Positions 24,599 to 35,167 of a stretch of DNA of 64,000 nucleotides are shown here, piece by piece. The translations under genes were made by a program, and so were the position numbers. The notes under the pieces are model-generated. The model had not been told where the DNA came from, searched no databases, and saw only the letters and a program-made list of their open reading frames with translations. Numbering within the stretch: the stretch's first letter is position 1; each line of letters begins with the position of its first letter. Source of the DNA: JAAYYF01 sp040255585 (GTDB lineage: Bacteria; Deinococcota; Deinococci; Deinococcales; Trueperaceae); NCBI GenBank assembly GCA_040255585.1, contig JBDZVI010000004.1, positions 25,304 to 89,303 of the forward strand, read 5' to 3'.

Positions 24599-26037
24599 TC
24601 GGCGCGCCCCCACCCCACCGACTCAAGGCCTTCGGCCTCGGCCAGCGCGCTTGGCCGCCCGGCGGGATACCGGCCGTCGAAACAGGCGAGGCAGACGCCC
24701 GGCAGGCCGAGGGCCCTGGCCAGGCCGTCGATGCTCAGGAAGTGGAGCGTGTCGGCCCCGATGCGCCGCCTGATCTCCTCCACGCTCATCGTTGCAGCAG
24801 CGAGCTCTTTGCGGGCCGCGGTGTCTATGCCGTAGTAGCACGGGTACTTGATCGGCGGGCTGGAGACGCGGAAGTGGACCTCCGCCGCCCCGGCCTCGCG
24901 TAGGAGTTGCACGATGCGCCCCGACGTCGTGCCGCGGACGATGGAGTCGTCGACCAGCACTACGCGCTTCCCACGCACCGCCGCCGTCGGTCGGAGCTTT
25001 AGCTTCACCTTTAGGTCGCGGAGCGTTTGCGTAGGGTTGATGAACGTCCGCCCCGCGTAAGGTGACTTGTAGAGCCCGATGTCGTAAGGCACGCCGCTGT
25101 CGCGCGCGTAACCGACCGCGGCCGCCAGCCCGGACTCCGGCACCCCCACCAGGACGTCCGCCTCCACCGGGGTCTCGCGCGCGAGCTCGGCGCCCATGCG
25201 CACGCGGGCCGCGTGCACGTCGACACCGTCGAGGCTGGCGTCGCCGCGGGCGAAGTAGATCCACTCGAAGGCGCAAGGGGTCGGGGTGCCCGACACGACC
25301 TGGTGCGACGTGATACCCCGCTCGTCCGCGACCACGAGCTCGCCGGGAGCCACGTCCCTGACGAACTCAGCGCCCACCAGGGCCAGCGCCGCCGGCTCCG
25401 AGGCGAAGACGAAGCCGCCGTCGAGCCGGCCGACCACGAGCGGGCGCACCCCGTGGGCGTCGCGCAGGCCGATCACGCGCCGCTGGTCCATGATGACGAC
25501 CGCGAAGCCGCCCTCCAGCTCGGTCATCGCGCGCGCCGTGGCGTCCACCAACCCCAGGTCGCTGTAACGCGCGATGAGGTTGAGCATCACCTCGCTGTCG
25601 TTGCTCGTCTGGAACACGACGCCTTGGGCCAGCAGGACGTCGCGGATCTCCCTGGCGTTCGTGAAGTTGCCGTTGTGCGCGAGCGCGAGGTGGCCCTTGT
25701 TGGACCGGGCCGTGAGCGGCTGCGCGTTGAAGCGCAGGCTCGAGCCCGTCACAGAGTAGCGCGTGTGGGCCACGCCCTGGTTCGCGCCCTGGAAACGCAG
25801 CTTCTCCAGGCGCTCCTCCGTGAACACTTCGGCGACCAGGCCCATGTCCTTCTCGAGGCGCACCTGGTCCGGTCCGGCGACGCAGATGCCGCACGACTCC
25901 TGGCCGCGGTGTTGCAGTGCGAAGATCCCGAGGTGGCAGATGCCTGCCACGTCGGCGGGTTCCGACAGCCAGACACCGAACACGCCGCACTCCTCGCGCG
26001 GCTTGTCGTCGGCGGGGACGAGCGGAAGCTCGATCAC
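24586..26037 (-). CDS. purF: Amidophosphoribosyltransferase PurF
   Basis: First committed enzyme of purine synthesis, making phosphoribosylamine from PRPP and glutamine. The 483-residue precursor has a 16-residue propeptide before the catalytic CGVFGVW. It then shows IFALQHRGQESCGI and LAHNGNFTNA (glutaminase domain), and the PRPP loop RVVLVDDSIVRGTTS. Cysteines in PTPCAFEW, YPCYYGID and VCLACFDG match the positions that bind a 4Fe-4S cluster in the Bacillus-type enzyme. The GTG at 26037 overlaps the purL stop (GTGA), so translation is probably coupled. Last gene of purQ-purL-purF. Confidence 0.95.
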   Translation of the reverse strand: MIELPLVPADDKPREECGVFGVWLSEPADVAGICHLGIFALQHRGQESCGICVAGPDQVRLEKDMGLVAEVFTEERLEKLRFQGANQGVAHTRYSVTGSSLRFNAQPLTARSNKGHLALAHNGNFTNAREIRDVLLAQGVVFQTSNDSEVMLNLIARYSDLGLVDATARAMTELEGGFAVVIMDQRRVIGLRDAHGVRPLVVGRLDGGFVFASEPAALALVGAEFVRDVAPGELVVADERGITSHQVVSGTPTPCAFEWIYFARGDASLDGVDVHAARVRMGAELARETPVEADVLVGVPESGLAAAVGYARDSGVPYDIGLYKSPYAGRTFINPTQTLRDLKVKLKLRPTAAVRGKRVVLVDDSIVRGTTSGRIVQLLREAGAAEVHFRVSSPPIKYPCYYGIDTAARKELAAATMSVEEIRRRIGADTLHFLSIDGLARALGLPGVCLACFDGRYPAGRPSALAEAEGLESVGWGRADAAR

Positions 26038-28271
26038 GCCTGCTTCGCCCCCAGCGCTCGCTCGAACGTGCCCGTATGAGCGGTCCGCAACTCCGCGACG
26101 GTCAACTTGACCGTCTTCCCTGCCGCGCTGAGCTCGAACGCCTCGCCACCCGATCGCCCGACGACGGCGGCCGGCACCCCTACCGCCTCGCACCGCGCCA
26201 CCGCCTCGGCAACGTTCTCGTCGGTCACGGCCAACACGACGCGGGCACCCCCTTCGCCGAACAGGAGCTCCGCGGCGCCGTGGCCCGCCCCGAGGTCGGC
26301 GCGTAGACCGGCGGACCCCGGCCCGCCTGCCAGCACCATCTCGGCCAGCGCAACAGCCAGTCCACCCTGACTCGCGTCGTGGGCCGTATCGCAGAGGCCG
26401 TCCGCGATCAGGCCCCTGACGACCGCCTGCACTTTCGCCTCCTCCACGAGGTCGATCGGTGGGGGAGCGCCAGCCTCGAGCCCGTGCAGGCGGTGGAGGT
26501 ACTCGCTCGCCCCCAGCGTGCCAGCAACGCGGCCGACGAGCACCAGGGCGTCGCCGACGCGCTTGAGCCCCTGCGTGGCATGGCAGGACACGTCGGCGAG
26601 GACGCCGACCATCCCCACCGTCGGCGTCGGATGGATGGCGCGCCGGCCATCGGGCGCGGCGTACTCGTTGTAGAGGCTGACGTTGCCGCCGGTCACGGGC
26701 GTGTCGAGCGCGACGCAGGCCCTGGCGAGACCGGCGACGGCCTTCTCCAGCTGATAGTAGACCCCGGGGCTCGTCGGGTTGCCGAAGTTGAGGTTATCGG
26801 TTACGGCCAACGGCAACGCGCCGACGCAGGAGAGGTTCCTGGCGGCCTCGGCCACCGCGTGCATCGCGCCCAGCTCGGGATCGAGGTAGACGTAGCGCGA
26901 GTTGCAGTCGACCGTCGCGGCGACCCCGAGCCGGGAGCCCTTCACGCGCAGCACGGCGGCGTCGGCGGCCCCGGGCACGACGACGGTGTTCGTCATGACC
27001 TGGTGGTCGAACTGGCGGTAGATCGGCAACTTCGACGCCACGGTAGGGCTGGCGAGGAGGGTCAGGAGCGCACCGGCGGGGTCCTTGAGGTCCGGTAGGT
27101 CGGCGAGGTCGCGCTCGCGCGCGGCTACGATGCGCGGGTCCTCCAACCCCTCGCGCACGTACTCGGGAGGCTCGTTCAACGCGGCCACCGGGAGGTCCGC
27201 CTTCAGCTCCCCGCGTTCGAAGACCTTGAAGCGTCCGTGGTCGGCGACGGTCGCGACCTCCACGGCGTCTAGCTCCCACTTGGCGAGGAGCGCCAGCAGC
27301 TCGGTCTCCTTGCCGGGCGCCGCGCTGACGACCATGCGCTCCTGCGACTCGGAGAGCATGACCTCGAGGGGCGTCATGCCCGCCTCGCGGGTCGGGACCT
27401 TGTCGACGTGGAAGTCGACGCCGAAGCCCGCACGGTGGGCCATCTCGCCGACGGAACTCGTGAGGCCTGCTGCGCCCATGTCCTGCACGCCAGCCACGAG
27501 ACCGGCGCCGTACGCCTCGAGGCACGCCTCGAGCAGCAGCTTCTCCATGAACGGGTCGCCGACCTGGACGGCGGGGCGGTCGGCGCTGGAACTTCCCGAG
27601 AGGTCGGCCGAGGCGAACACGGCCCCCCCGAGACCGTCACGGCCCGTCTTGGAGCCGACGTAGAAGAGGCGGTTACCTGGAGCGCCGACCGTGCCCTTCT
27701 GCAACTCATCGTGCCTCAGCAGTCCTAACGCCATGACGTTCACGAGCGGGTTCTCGCCGAAGCATGCGTTGACCTCGACCTCGCCGCCCACCGTCGGCAC
27801 GCCTATAGCGTTGCCGTACAGCGCGATGCCGTGGACCACGCCGCTCAACAGGTAGCGGTTGCGTTCCTCGCCGAGTTCGCCGAAGCGCAGGGCGTTCAGG
27901 GTAGCGAACGGGCGCGCGCCCATCGCAAAGATGTCGCGGAGGATGCCGCCAACGCCGGTGGCGGCGCCCTGGACGGGCTCGACGGCGCTCGGATGGTTGT
28001 GGCTCTCCATCTTGAAGGCGACGCCCCAGCCCTCGCCTATGTCGACCACGCCGGCGTTCTCGCCGGGACCCTGGATGACCTGGGGCCCCTTGGTCGGAAG
28101 GCGGCGCAGGAGGGGCTTGGAGTTCTTGTAGCCGCAGTGTTCGCTCCACAACGCGCCGAACATGGCCGCCTCGAGGGCGTTCGGCTGCCTACCGAGTCTC
28201 CGGACGACTTCGTCGAACTCCTCCGGTGTCAGGCCGAAGGTGGCGGCGCGCACCCTCAGGTCATCGGTCAT
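26034..28271 (-). CDS. purL: Phosphoribosylformylglycinamidine synthase subunit PurL (small form)
   Basis: Synthetase subunit that converts FGAR to FGAM with ammonia from PurQ. At 745 residues it is the small PurL that works with PurS and PurQ. Motifs include ALWSEHCGYKNSK, the ATP/Mg motif FKMESHNHPSAVEPVQGAATGVGG, GVQDMGAAGLTSS and DASQGGLAVALAEM. The ATG at 28271 starts 66 bp after purQ. No purS gene lies in the operon. Confidence 0.95.
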   Translation of the reverse strand: MTDDLRVRAATFGLTPEEFDEVVRRLGRQPNALEAAMFGALWSEHCGYKNSKPLLRRLPTKGPQVIQGPGENAGVVDIGEGWGVAFKMESHNHPSAVEPVQGAATGVGGILRDIFAMGARPFATLNALRFGELGEERNRYLLSGVVHGIALYGNAIGVPTVGGEVEVNACFGENPLVNVMALGLLRHDELQKGTVGAPGNRLFYVGSKTGRDGLGGAVFASADLSGSSSADRPAVQVGDPFMEKLLLEACLEAYGAGLVAGVQDMGAAGLTSSVGEMAHRAGFGVDFHVDKVPTREAGMTPLEVMLSESQERMVVSAAPGKETELLALLAKWELDAVEVATVADHGRFKVFERGELKADLPVAALNEPPEYVREGLEDPRIVAARERDLADLPDLKDPAGALLTLLASPTVASKLPIYRQFDHQVMTNTVVVPGAADAAVLRVKGSRLGVAATVDCNSRYVYLDPELGAMHAVAEAARNLSCVGALPLAVTDNLNFGNPTSPGVYYQLEKAVAGLARACVALDTPVTGGNVSLYNEYAAPDGRRAIHPTPTVGMVGVLADVSCHATQGLKRVGDALVLVGRVAGTLGASEYLHRLHGLEAGAPPPIDLVEEAKVQAVVRGLIADGLCDTAHDASQGGLAVALAEMVLAGGPGSAGLRADLGAGHGAAELLFGEGGARVVLAVTDENVAEAVARCEAVGVPAAVVGRSGGEAFELSAAGKTVKLTVAELRTAHTGTFERALGAKQA

Positions 28272-28337
28272 GGTCGGACTCTCCGTTACCGGTCTCGCAA
28301 GGTCTCTGTTCGCGTCGACGCTCGCGGTCGGCGCCGA

Positions 28338-29075
<738 letters not shown>

Positions 29076-29114
29076 CTCTAACCTGTAAGCTACCATGTCG
29101 TCCAAGCTGGTAAC

Positions 29115-29144
29115 TTGCCCCGCCGGGCGCCGGATTGGTAGTAT
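29115..29144 (+). promoter_or_regulatory. Probable promoter of tRNA-Leu (and secG)
   Basis: TTGCCC (29115-29120), an 18-nt spacer and TAGTAT (29139-29144). The predicted start lies about 37 nt before the mature tRNA. Confidence 0.5.
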
Positions 29145-29187
29145 CCTCAACCGTCCGCGCGCTTAACCACCACAGGGCGAGCGAGGC

Positions 29188-29271
29188 GCCGAGATGGCGG
29201 AACGGTAGACGCAGTTGACTCAAAATCAACCGGGGCGACCCGTGCGGGTTCGAGTCCCGCTCTCGGCACCA
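29188..29271 (+). tRNA. tRNA-Leu, anticodon CAA
   Basis: The acceptor stem GCCGAGA (29188-29194) pairs with TCTCGGC (29261-29267), followed by A73 and an encoded CCA. The anticodon stem GTTGA/TCAAC encloses loop CTCAAAA with anticodon CAA (reads UUG). A long variable arm (around CGGGGCGACCCG) and the T-arm GCGGGTTCGAGTCCCGC confirm a class-II leucine tRNA. secG starts 62 nt downstream on the same strand. Confidence 0.96.
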
Positions 29272-29295
29272 AACGGTTCTCAAGGATAGCGACCA

Positions 29296-29317
29296 GCCCG
29301 CCGTTCGTTAAGCGGGC
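29296..29317 (+). other. Hairpin between tRNA-Leu and secG
   Basis: GCCCGC (29296-29301) pairs with GCGGGC (29312-29317) around a 10-nt loop. There is no T-tract, so RNA processing or partial attenuation is more likely than termination. Confidence 0.4.
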
Positions 29318-29333
29318 GTCGACTGGAGGAATG

Positions 29334-29564
29334 ATGTTCTGGATCGCGTTCGTAATCTTCTGCGTCGTCTCGGTGGTACTCACCGTTGCGGTGCTCATGC
29401 AGGAGCCCAAGCAGTCTGGCCTGGGTGACGCGCTGGGCGGCGGCGGTGGCGGCGACTTCGGCGCGAGCCTCGGCGGCACGGCCGGCGGCCTGCACCGCAC
29501 GACCATCTACCTGGCCATTGCCTGGGCCGTCATGGCGCTCCTCCTCGGACTGATCCCGCGCTGA
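29334..29564 (+). CDS. secG: Preprotein translocase subunit SecG
   Basis: Small subunit of the SecYEG channel, 76 residues. The N-terminal helix (FWIAFVIFCVVSVVLTVAVLM) leads into the family loop QEPKQSGLGDALGG, a glycine-rich segment and a second helix (AIAWAVMALLLGLIPR). Two ATGs are adjacent at 29331 and 29334. The GGAGGA site (29325-29330) is better spaced for the second. secA begins near the right edge of the window, but the two are not linked. Confidence 0.92.
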   Translation: MFWIAFVIFCVVSVVLTVAVLMQEPKQSGLGDALGGGGGGDFGASLGGTAGGLHRTTIYLAIAWAVMALLLGLIPR

Positions 29565-29637
29565 GCACGCGCACTGCCCTTTCCTCAAGGAACCGTGAGG
29601 CTTTCACCCTCCTCACCTTACTTGCGGCATCGGCGTT

Positions 29638-29665
29638 TTGAGGTTACCGTAAACCGTCGTAAACT
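29638..29665 (+). promoter_or_regulatory. Promoter of the peptide transporter operon with two 7-bp repeats
   Basis: TTGAGG (29638-29643), a 16-nt spacer and TAAACT (29660-29665). CGTAAAC occurs twice, at 29648-29654 and 29658-29664, exactly 10 bp apart. The repeats cover the spacer and -10, where a repressor could bind. Confidence 0.6.
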
Positions 29666-29733
29666 TTGGGCGTGACGGCGCAGGTCCGATCCCGGTCCGG
29701 TGCCCACGCCAACCGTAGTTCAATGGAGGAGAA

Positions 29734-31488
29734 ATGAAGAGACTACTCACCGCTATTAGCCTTATGGCGATCGCGACCATCGCGTTCGCGCAGCCGTTCG
29801 TCTGGCCGGACGCCTGGTCCAACGCCACGCCGGGCGAAGCCGTCCGCGGCGGCGAACTGCGCATCAGCCTCATCGGCGACCCGCGCACCTTCAACCCCGT
29901 CACCTCGGCCGAGTCCCAGGCCCTCTCCGACTACCTCTTCACCAACGGCGCCGCCGTGCTCATCACGCGCGGTCCCGACTCCGACGAGTGGCTCCCCTAC
30001 GGCGCCTCCTCCTTCACGGCGAGCGAAGACGGCATGACGGTCGACGTCACCGTGCGCGACGGCATGAAGTGGTCCGACGGCAGCCCCATCACGGCCCAGG
30101 ACTACTACATCCGCTACGTCCTCGAGACGGACCCCGACGTCGGCTCCAACGGCTACGACAGCTGGTTCATGGGTGACGACCAGATCACGGTCGAGCGCGT
30201 CGGCGACAACGGCCTGCGCTTCCACTTCCCCCGCCCCGACCGCCTCGCCTTCCCGGTGGTGGCCGTCGCTCCGGTGCCGGACAAGATCTTCGGTGAGGCG
30301 TACCGCTCCGGCGGCGCCGAAGCCGTCAAGGCCCTCTGGGGCACCGACGTCGACGTCTCGACCACCGTCTGGTCGAACGCTTTCGTTCCCACGACGTTCC
30401 AGCCCGGCGAGCGCATCATCCTCCAGCGCAACCCGTACTTCGGCGAGTGGAACGTCGACTCCGCCGGCAACGCGCTGCCCTACCTCGACACCTACAGCAT
30501 GACGATCGCCGGCGACCTCGATTCCGCCCTGAACCTCTACCTGGCCGGCGACGTCGACCAGTTCAACCCGCGTAACCTCGACGACATCGGTGTCATCAAC
30601 AACGCCGTCAACAACGGCGACATCGACGTCCTCGTGATGGAGTCGGTCAGCCCGGTCGCGAGCAGCCAGTTCATCGTCTGGAACTGGAACAAGGCCTCCG
30701 ACCCCGACAAGGAAGCCCTCTTCCGCAACGCGAACTTCCGCCGCGCCATGGCGTACGTCATGGACCGCGACGCGATCATCGACCTCGTCTACAACGGCGC
30801 CGGCATCCCGATGTACACGAACGTCTACCCGATCAACGACTACTGGGTGAACCACGACGCCGAGCAGTACCCGTACAACCCCGAGAAGGCCGCCGAGCTC
30901 ATGGCCTCCATCGGCTACGACCGCAAGAACGCCGACGGCATCCTCGTGAACGCCGAAGGCAAGACGGCCTCCTTCATCCTCGCCACGAACGCCGGCAACA
31001 CGGCGCGCGAGCAGATCGCGGCCATCTTCGCCGACTCCGCCCGCGAGATCGGCGTGGACGTCCAGGTGCAGGCCATCGACTTCAACCTCCTCGTCGACCA
31101 GCTCCTCTCCGAGGGCGACGACCGTCCGTTCGACGCCATCCTCATCGGCCTCACCGGCGGCTCGCGCGACTGGCCGTTCGGCGTGAACGTCGTGCCTTGC
31201 GGCACCAACCTGCACAGCTACAACACGAGCGGTGAGTGCCTCACGGCGCAGGAGACGCTCATGAGCCAGCTCTTCAACGTCGGCCGCGAGACGCTCGACA
31301 CCGAAGCCGCTCGCGACATCGGCTACGAGATCCAGGCCGTCGAAGCCGACCTCGCGCCGTACCTGTACGCCGTCAGCCCAATGGCGCACTACAGCTGGTC
31401 CTCCAGCCTCCACGGCTACCACAACGAGGGCCAGATCAACCCGCTCCTCGGCGCCTACGAGCTCCCACTCGTCTTCATGGCCCGGTAG
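29734..31488 (+). CDS. Peptide ABC transporter substrate-binding protein (SBP_bac_5)
   Basis: Extracytoplasmic binding protein of an oligopeptide or dipeptide importer, 584 residues. The signal peptide is MKRLLTAISLMAIATIAFAQ. The mature part has GGELRISLIGDPRTFNPVTS and DGMKWSDGSPITAQDYYIRY, typical of the DppA/OppA family, and a region near residue 330 (NANFRRAMAYVMDRDAI) seen in all members. The ATG at 29734 follows GGAGGAGAA. It is followed by permease genes after a hairpin. The ligand could be peptide, nickel or sugar, since the family is broad. Confidence 0.9.
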   Translation: MKRLLTAISLMAIATIAFAQPFVWPDAWSNATPGEAVRGGELRISLIGDPRTFNPVTSAESQALSDYLFTNGAAVLITRGPDSDEWLPYGASSFTASEDGMTVDVTVRDGMKWSDGSPITAQDYYIRYVLETDPDVGSNGYDSWFMGDDQITVERVGDNGLRFHFPRPDRLAFPVVAVAPVPDKIFGEAYRSGGAEAVKALWGTDVDVSTTVWSNAFVPTTFQPGERIILQRNPYFGEWNVDSAGNALPYLDTYSMTIAGDLDSALNLYLAGDVDQFNPRNLDDIGVINNAVNNGDIDVLVMESVSPVASSQFIVWNWNKASDPDKEALFRNANFRRAMAYVMDRDAIIDLVYNGAGIPMYTNVYPINDYWVNHDAEQYPYNPEKAAELMASIGYDRKNADGILVNAEGKTASFILATNAGNTAREQIAAIFADSAREIGVDVQVQAIDFNLLVDQLLSEGDDRPFDAILIGLTGGSRDWPFGVNVVPCGTNLHSYNTSGECLTAQETLMSQLFNVGRETLDTEAARDIGYEIQAVEADLAPYLYAVSPMAHYSWSSSLHGYHNEGQINPLLGAYELPLVFMAR

Positions 31489-31524
31489 TACGGGGCAAAG
31501 GGACGGACACCTTCAGGTCTTTCG

Positions 31525-31551
31525 GAGTGGGCGGCTACACGCCGCCCACTC
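31525..31551 (+). terminator. Intra-operon hairpin after the binding-protein gene
   Basis: GAGTGGGCGG (31525-31534) pairs with CCGCCCACTC (31542-31551) around a 7-nt loop. It lacks a T-run. Such hairpins after binding-protein genes usually stabilise the upstream mRNA or cause partial termination, so permeases are made at lower levels (inference). Confidence 0.55.
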
Positions 31552-31660
31552 CCAACTACGATCTATCTTGAGACTTATGTTCAACCTCAACGTCGCCGAG
31601 ACGGTCCGGGCCGGTACGGCCGCTCCTGGTTCGCGCAGCGTCGGCCGGGAGGCGTAGCCG

Positions 31661-32662
31661 GTGTTCGTCTATATCCTCAGGCGCCTGTTCCAACTGATCC
31701 CGACGTTCATCGGGGCCACGATGCTGATGTTCCTCATCAGCCAGCTCGTGCCCGGCGACTTCTTCAAGGCCAAGGAACTCGAGCCGAACGTCCGCCCCGA
31801 GACCATCCAGCGCATGCGCGCCGAGTTCGGGTTGGACAAGCCCGTCTACGTCCAGTACGTCAACTGGATGAAGAACCTCGTGACGGGCAACCTCGGCCAG
31901 TCGTTTGTCTCCAACCAGCCGGTCTGGCAGCGTATCGCGCGGCCCATGCGCAACAGCATGTACCTCGCCATCCTCTCCATCATCCTGCTCTGGCTCGTGT
32001 CGATACCGGCGGGCGTCTATTCGGCGGTGAGGCAATACTCCTTCGGGGACCAGGCGGTGAGCGTGGTCTCCTACCTCGGCCTCGCCACGCCGAACTTCTT
32101 CCTTGCCCAGGTGATCATCCTCGCCCTGTTCCTGACGAGGACCCTTACCAAGGACTGGTTCGGTTTCAACCAGCTCATCTTCCCCGTCGCCGGCATGACG
32201 AGCAGCAACTACCTGAGCCTCAGCCCCTGGGCCCAGTTCTGGGACGTCATGTGGCATATGTTCATCCCGTCGCTGGTCGTCGCCACGTCCGGCATGGCGG
32301 GCTTCACGCGCGTGCTCAGGGCCCAGATGATCGAGTACCTAGGGTCCGACTTCATCCGCACGGCCCGCGCCAAGGGCGTAGGACACACCAAGGTGACCTA
32401 CAAGCACGCCCTGAGACCCGCCATCATCCCGTTCGTCGCGGGCATAGGCAACCTGCTGCCTAGCCTCGTGGGCGGCGCCGGCCTCGTCGAGGTCGTCATG
32501 TCGTGGCCCGGCATCACGCCGACCTTCCTGACGGCGCTCCAGTCGCAGGACATCTACGTCGTCCTCGGCCTGCTCGTGATCACCACGTTGTTGCTGATGG
32601 CCGGCAACCTGATCTCCGACCTCCTCCTTGCCGCGGTCGACCCGCGGATCAGGTACAACTGA
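31661..32662 (+). CDS. Peptide ABC transporter permease, DppB type
   Basis: Inner-membrane permease of 333 residues. The N-terminus VYILRRLFQLIPTFIGATMLMF is the usual first helix of DppB/OppB. The extracytoplasmic motif LDKPVYVQYVNWM and the coupling region YLGSDFIRTARAKGVGHTKV (EAA loop) are present. A GTG start at 31661 is used, with GGGAGG upstream. It is followed 9 nt later by the second permease. Confidence 0.9.
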   Translation: MFVYILRRLFQLIPTFIGATMLMFLISQLVPGDFFKAKELEPNVRPETIQRMRAEFGLDKPVYVQYVNWMKNLVTGNLGQSFVSNQPVWQRIARPMRNSMYLAILSIILLWLVSIPAGVYSAVRQYSFGDQAVSVVSYLGLATPNFFLAQVIILALFLTRTLTKDWFGFNQLIFPVAGMTSSNYLSLSPWAQFWDVMWHMFIPSLVVATSGMAGFTRVLRAQMIEYLGSDFIRTARAKGVGHTKVTYKHALRPAIIPFVAGIGNLLPSLVGGAGLVEVVMSWPGITPTFLTALQSQDIYVVLGLLVITTLLLMAGNLISDLLLAAVDPRIRYN

Positions 32663-32671
32663 GGCTGCGGC

Positions 32672-33985
32672 GTGACAGATAAAGGCGACCTCCCCAACCC
32701 CGCCAGAGACGGCGCCGAGTCCGCTGCTGCGGGCGCGCCGGAAGCAGCGGCCCCCCTCACCGGACCGACCACCGCCGCGCCCCAGACGCCCCTCGACTCC
32801 GCCCCTGTCGACTCCATCGAGTTCGAGCGCGGCGCCGGCCCGATCCTCACGCAGGAAGGCAAGTCGCAGGGCCAGATCGTCTGGGAGCAGTTCAGACGCC
32901 ACAAGGCCGCGCTCGTCGGTGGCTGGATCCTCGTCTTCATGTACTTGTCGGCGATCTTCGCCGGCTTCTTGGCCCCTTACGGCATAAACGAGTACCGCCG
33001 CAGCCCGTCGGCCGCGTTCAGGCCGCCGACGCAGGTCCATTGGACCGACCCCGACACGGGCAGGCTTACCCGTCCTTTCGTCTACGACGTCGTGGAAGCC
33101 CGCGACCCCATCACGCGCCAGCGCGTGTACGAAGAGGTCACGGACGTCCGGTACCCCATCAAGTTCCTCGTCCATCGCCCGTCGCAGCCGTACAAGATCC
33201 TCGGCCTGTTCAAGTCCGACCTGCACCTGTTCGGGGTCGACGACCCGGCCCGCGTCTTCCTCTGGGGCACCAACAACCTCGGCAAGGATCTCTTCTCGCG
33301 CGTGCTGTACGGCGGCCAGGTCAGTTTGACCATCGGCATCCTCGCCGTATGGGTCGCGTTCTTCCTTGGCCTCCTGCTCGGCGGCATCGCCGGGTACTAC
33401 GGCGGCCTCGTCGACGACATAATCATGCGCCTCGTCGAGGTGTTCGCGGCGATACCTGGGCTCTTCCTGCTCATCGTGCTCGCATCGCTGCTCAGGGACC
33501 CGGCCAACCCGCTGGCGAAGGCCTTCGGGCTGCAGATGACCTCGGCGCAGACGTTCCTGCTCACCGTCGTCGTGCTCGGCTTCGTCGGCTGGGGCGGTCT
33601 CGCCAGGGTCATCAGGAGCCTCATCCTGTCGGCCAGGGAGCTCGACTACGCTGCCGCGGCCAAGGCGCTCGGCGCGGGCGAGTCGCGGATCCTATGGCGC
33701 CACCTGCTCCCGAGCACGGCGAGCTACGTCATCGTCGACCTGACGCTGTCGATCCCGGGGTTCATCCTCGCGGAGACGGGCCTGTCGTTCCTAGGCCTGG
33801 GCCCGAGCGAGCTCGACACGGCCAGCTGGGGCTTGCTCCTGCGCGACGCGACGGCTCGCGGCATCAGCATCCAGTTCGTGCCCTGGCTCCTGATACCGGG
33901 TATACCCATCCTCTTCGCAGTGTTATGCTGGAACCTGCTAGGCGATGGATTGCGGGACGCCTTCGACCCCAAGAAGCGAAGGTAG
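32672..33985 (+). CDS. Peptide ABC transporter permease, DppC type
   Basis: Second permease, 437 residues, longer than usual. An N-terminal extension of about 70 residues is rich in Ala, Pro and Asp. The first helix (AALVGGWILVFMYLSAIFAGF) is followed by a soluble insertion of about 110 residues before LWGTNNLGKDLFSRVLYGG. The coupling loop ARELDYAAAAKALGAGESRI is present. A GTG at 32672 is taken as start. The 168-bp gap after it holds no recognisable gene. Confidence 0.88.
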   Translation: MTDKGDLPNPARDGAESAAAGAPEAAAPLTGPTTAAPQTPLDSAPVDSIEFERGAGPILTQEGKSQGQIVWEQFRRHKAALVGGWILVFMYLSAIFAGFLAPYGINEYRRSPSAAFRPPTQVHWTDPDTGRLTRPFVYDVVEARDPITRQRVYEEVTDVRYPIKFLVHRPSQPYKILGLFKSDLHLFGVDDPARVFLWGTNNLGKDLFSRVLYGGQVSLTIGILAVWVAFFLGLLLGGIAGYYGGLVDDIIMRLVEVFAAIPGLFLLIVLASLLRDPANPLAKAFGLQMTSAQTFLLTVVVLGFVGWGGLARVIRSLILSARELDYAAAAKALGAGESRILWRHLLPSTASYVIVDLTLSIPGFILAETGLSFLGLGPSELDTASWGLLLRDATARGISIQFVPWLLIPGIPILFAVLCWNLLGDGLRDAFDPKKRR

Positions 33986-34153
33986 CGCCCCACTGCCCGC
34001 ACGCGGGCAAGGCCGGCATATTTCCACAAGCTTCAGGAATATCTTGCGGGGCGCGCTGCGCACTATTCAGCCGCCTGGCTCGGTATCCCGTATGCGTGCT
34101 GTAGCCCTAGTGGCTCGGCGTGCCAACGCCAACTTGGAGGAGAGTGCGCACTG

Positions 34154-35163
<1,010 letters not shown>

Positions 35164-35167
<4 letters not shown>

